Origin: an uncultured Bacteroidales bacterium
GTDB taxonomy: Bacteria; Bacteroidota; Bacteroidia; Bacteroidales; P3
Direction of reading: 5' to 3'
DNA length: 51,444 nt
Assembly: GCA_937915785.1 (NCBI GenBank)
Contig: CALGGY010000036.1
Span: 1 to 51,444, forward strand
Part shown: piece after piece, positions 49,116 through 51,444 of the stretch
Position numbering within the stretch: the stretch's first letter is position 1
Layout of the letters: every line of letters starts with the position of its first letter
Translations under genes and position numbers: made by a program
Notes under the pieces: generated by a model
What the model saw: the letters and a program-made list of their open reading frames with translations, nothing else
What the model was told of the DNA's origin: nothing
Database searches by the model: none

Positions 49116-50351
49116 TTGAACAACAACAGCCAAATTTACCAATACCACCGTTTGAGCAACGGCATTCGCATTGTATTCAAACGCAACTCCTCGCCGGTGA
49201 TACACTGCGGTGTGTTTGTCAATGCCGGCTCGCGCGACGAAACCAAGTCCGAAGAGGGCATGGCCCATTTTATAGAACACGCCATTTTCAAAGGCACCGA
49301 AAAACGCCGCGCCTACCACATTCTCAACCGCATCGACGGCGTGGGCGGCGAACTCAACGCCTACACCACCAAGGAGGAGACCTGCATCTACGCCTCGGCA
49401 ATGACTCAACACCTCGAACGTTGCATAGAACTGTTTGCCGACATCATTTTCCACTCCACTTTCCCCGAAAAGGAACTTATAAAGGAAACCGAAGTTATCG
49501 TGGACGAGATAAACTCGTACAAGGATACCCCCTCGGAACTTATTTTCGACGATTTCGAAGAACTGTTTTTCGGTCAACACAGCCTTGCACACAACATTTT
49601 GGGCACTCCGCGCAACATACGCAAATTCAACACTGCAAGCATCCACGGCTTTATGCAACGCAACTACACCACCGACCGCATGGTGATATCCATGGTGGGC
49701 AATGTGGATTTTGCCAAAGCCATACACCTGTGCGAACGATACTTCGGCTGTCAGCCCGCCACCGTGTCGGAAAACATCCGCAAGCCGGTGGACAACACCA
49801 ACTACTTTGTTGAAAAACGCAACAAACACGGACATCAGGTGCACGCTCTCTTCGGCTGCCCGGCATACAGCTCTTTCGACGACCGACGCATTGTTTTCAC
49901 CCTGATAAACAACATATTGGGCGGGCCGGCAATGAACTCGAGGCTAAATATCGGCATCCGCGAAAAATACGGGCTGTGCTACAATATCGAAACACAATAC
50001 ACCCTTTTCAGCGACAGCGGCATTTTTTATATCTACACCGCCATGCACCCCGACTTTAAAGAAAAAATCATCGAACTGGTTTTCAAGGAACTCGACACGC
50101 TGCGCAACACACCGCTCTCCACCACACAGCTGCACATGGCCAAAATGCAGCTCGTTGGCCAGATGGCCATAAACAACGAACAGCCGCTCAACGAGATGCA
50201 GGCCATCGGCAAAAGCCTGATGGTGTACGACCGCGTGGACTCCATCGACGAAATTGCAACCGAGATAGACGCCATAACGGCAATGCAGGTGCTCGACGCC
50301 GCCAACGAAATTCTCGACAAACAACGTTTCAGCCAACTGTTTTACACCTGA
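49116..50351 (+). CDS. M16-family zinc metallopeptidase
   Basis: 411 residues, two M16 halves. The inverted zinc motif HFIEH (H51, E54, H55) and the third ligand E131 (ETEVIVDEI), 76 residues later, are both present. It has no signal peptide, so cytoplasmic action is likely. The start is TTG at 49116: an in-frame stop lies seven codons upstream and no ATG lies between it and residue 49. It is followed by rsgA after 12 bases. Confidence 0.92.
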   Translation: MNNNSQIYQYHRLSNGIRIVFKRNSSPVIHCGVFVNAGSRDETKSEEGMAHFIEHAIFKGTEKRRAYHILNRIDGVGGELNAYTTKEETCIYASAMTQHLERCIELFADIIFHSTFPEKELIKETEVIVDEINSYKDTPSELIFDDFEELFFGQHSLAHNILGTPRNIRKFNTASIHGFMQRNYTTDRMVISMVGNVDFAKAIHLCERYFGCQPATVSENIRKPVDNTNYFVEKRNKHGHQVHALFGCPAYSSFDDRRIVFTLINNILGGPAMNSRLNIGIREKYGLCYNIETQYTLFSDSGIFYIYTAMHPDFKEKIIELVFKELDTLRNTPLSTTQLHMAKMQLVGQMAINNEQPLNEMQAIGKSLMVYDRVDSIDEIATEIDAITAMQVLDAANEILDKQRFSQLFYT

Positions 50352-50363
50352 CCGCAAACATAT

Positions 50364-51299
50364 ATGAATAAGGGATTGGTAACCAAAACCACCGGAAAAT
50401 GGTACAAAGTGCGTACCCCTGACGGACTCTGCGTGGACTGCCGCCTGAGGGGCAATTTCCGCCTCAAAGGCATCAAAACCACCAACCCTATTGCCGTGGG
50501 CGATATGGTGGAATACGAGCTGCAGACAACCGACGGCACCGGCCTCATCACCGCTGTGGAGGATCGACGCAACTGCATAATTCGCCGCTCCACAAAACTC
50601 TCGAAACAAACGCACATCATTGCCGCCAACCTCGACCAAGCCTGCCTTGTGGCCACCATAGGCTTTCCGCGCACCAGCACCGGATTCATCGACCGTTTTT
50701 TGGTTGCCGCCGAAGCCTACCACGTGCCATGCATCTTGGTTTTCAACAAAACCGACCTCTACGACGATGAGCTGCAACAATTCCACGACAGCCTGCTGCA
50801 AGTTTACCGCAAGGCCGGCTACCAGTGCATCGGCGTTTCGGCCGATAAAGGGACCAACATCGACCAGCTGAAAGCTGTTATCGACGGCAAAACCACACTT
50901 TTTGCCGGACATTCGGGGGTGGGCAAGTCGGCTCTGCTCAACGCCTTGGCTCCCGGTCTCGGACTCAAAGTGGGCGACGTGTCGCTGTGGAGCATGAAAG
51001 GCAAGCACACAACCACCTTTGCCGAACTGTTCCCCTACGGCAGCGGCTTTATCATCGACACTCCTGGCATCAAGGAATTTGGCATGGTGGATTTCAAAAA
51101 AGAGGAGGTGTCGCATTTCTTTCCCGAGATGCGCGAGGTGTTGCACAACTGCCGTTTTGCCAACTGCACCCACGAGCACGAGCCCGGTTGCGCCGTGAAA
51201 AAGGCCGTGGAACAGGGCATCATCTCCAGTTTCAGATACGAAAACTACCTCAACATACTACATGGCGAGGAGATGGACATAGAGGACTGGCAGAAATGA
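50364..51299 (+). CDS. rsgA: Ribosome small-subunit-dependent GTPase A
   Basis: A circularly permuted GTPase that helps mature the 30S subunit; 311 residues. An OB fold at the N-terminus, then G4 NKTD (128-131), SAxxxxN-type ISV region, G1 GHSGVGKS (182-189) and G3 DTPG (232-235), in permuted order. The C-terminal zinc site is C263, C268, H270 and C276. Confidence 0.97.
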   Translation: MNKGLVTKTTGKWYKVRTPDGLCVDCRLRGNFRLKGIKTTNPIAVGDMVEYELQTTDGTGLITAVEDRRNCIIRRSTKLSKQTHIIAANLDQACLVATIGFPRTSTGFIDRFLVAAEAYHVPCILVFNKTDLYDDELQQFHDSLLQVYRKAGYQCIGVSADKGTNIDQLKAVIDGKTTLFAGHSGVGKSALLNALAPGLGLKVGDVSLWSMKGKHTTTFAELFPYGSGFIIDTPGIKEFGMVDFKKEEVSHFFPEMREVLHNCRFANCTHEHEPGCAVKKAVEQGIISSFRYENYLNILHGEEMDIEDWQK

Positions 51300-51321
51300 T
51301 GCCACGCTGCAAGATACAACA

Positions 51322-51353
51322 AACGGCGGAAAGTGCAAAAACTTTTCGCCGTT
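51322..51353 (+). terminator. Terminator after rsgA
   Basis: AACGGCGGAAAGT (51322-51334) and ACTTTTCGCCGTT (51341-51353) form a 13-pair stem with one G-U, followed by a T run. Confidence 0.85.
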
Positions 51354-51376
51354 GTTTTTTTATGCAATGACGGATG

Positions 51377-51444
51377 CTATTTAAGCAGCAGCACGGTGCC
51401 TTTTTTCTTTACCATGTCGGTGCCTTCGAACTGGCGGTAGGTGA
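51377..51444 (-). CDS. 3' end of a truncated gene at the window edge
   Basis: The last 21 codons of a minus-strand gene (TYRQFEGTDMVKKKGTVLLL, then Lys and stop). The start lies outside the window. Too short to name. Confidence 0.5.
   Translation of the reverse strand, partial: TYRQFEGTDMVKKKGTVLLLK

Overview
The window looks like a chromosome segment from a member of the Bacteroidales (phylum Bacteroidota). Several things point there. The promoters have the TTG / TAnnTTTG form of that phylum, several of them with a 19-20 base spacer. A gingipain-like C25 protease carries a type IX secretion C-terminal tail. Lipoproteins have an S-C lipobox with charged residues just after the cysteine. DUF4271, NqrF and RnfA are all present, and the str-S10-spc-alpha ribosomal gene order is the one expected in this group. 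I cannot name the genus.

Bases 1-19460 (minus strand) hold the ribosomal superoperon. In transcription order it runs rpsL, rpsG, fusA, two small secreted-protein genes, then rpsJ-rplCDWB-rpsS-rplV-rpsC-rplP-rpmC-rpsQ-rplNXE-rpsNH-rplFR-rpsE-rpmD-rplO-secY-map-infA-rpmJ-rpsMKD-rpoA-rplQ, ending in a strong terminator. The two AT-rich secreted genes (15612-16347) interrupt the usual fusA-rpsJ junction, and one looks broken. A fresh promoter and a structured leader precede rpsJ. Bases 19728-22090 carry an ASCH-domain gene and rmuC.

Bases 22146-36571 (minus strand) form a defence island, the most interesting part of the window. In transcription order it runs: a WYL-domain regulator, hsdM, a Schlafen-type AlbA_2 protein with a repeat-rich linker, a YhcG/DUF1016 PD-(D/E)XK nuclease, a second YhcG/DUF1016 nuclease, hsdS, a small unknown protein and a 1439-residue hsdR. 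Three features stand out. hsdS is split by a run of eight G/C pairs exactly at its conserved mid-protein linker, and one extra base would restore a 424-residue protein, so it is a likely phase-variable specificity switch. HsdR carries a C-terminal extension with a HEPN-type R-x4-H motif (RNSESH), suggesting an RNase arm on the restriction motor. The accessory genes between hsdM and hsdS are separated by 130-base scars made of an hsdS start joined to an hsdM end, including a perfect 62-base direct repeat of the hsdM terminus. Together these suggest a Type I system whose hsdM-hsdS gap collects and exchanges anti-phage cargo by homologous recombination.

Bases 36600-51444 are ordinary chromosome: tRNA-Glu(UUC) with rpsT; an unrecognised 224-residue protein; a DUF4271 membrane protein; the secreted C25 protease; a small acidic lipoprotein; a stand-alone rnfA; an alpha/beta hydrolase-HAD pair; two envelope proteins; a thioesterase with a stand-alone nqrF; and a plus-strand run of a HAD phosphatase, an M16 protease and rsgA. 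The last 68 bases hold the 3' end of a further minus-strand gene. I saw no insertion sequence, CRISPR array, integrase or rRNA.
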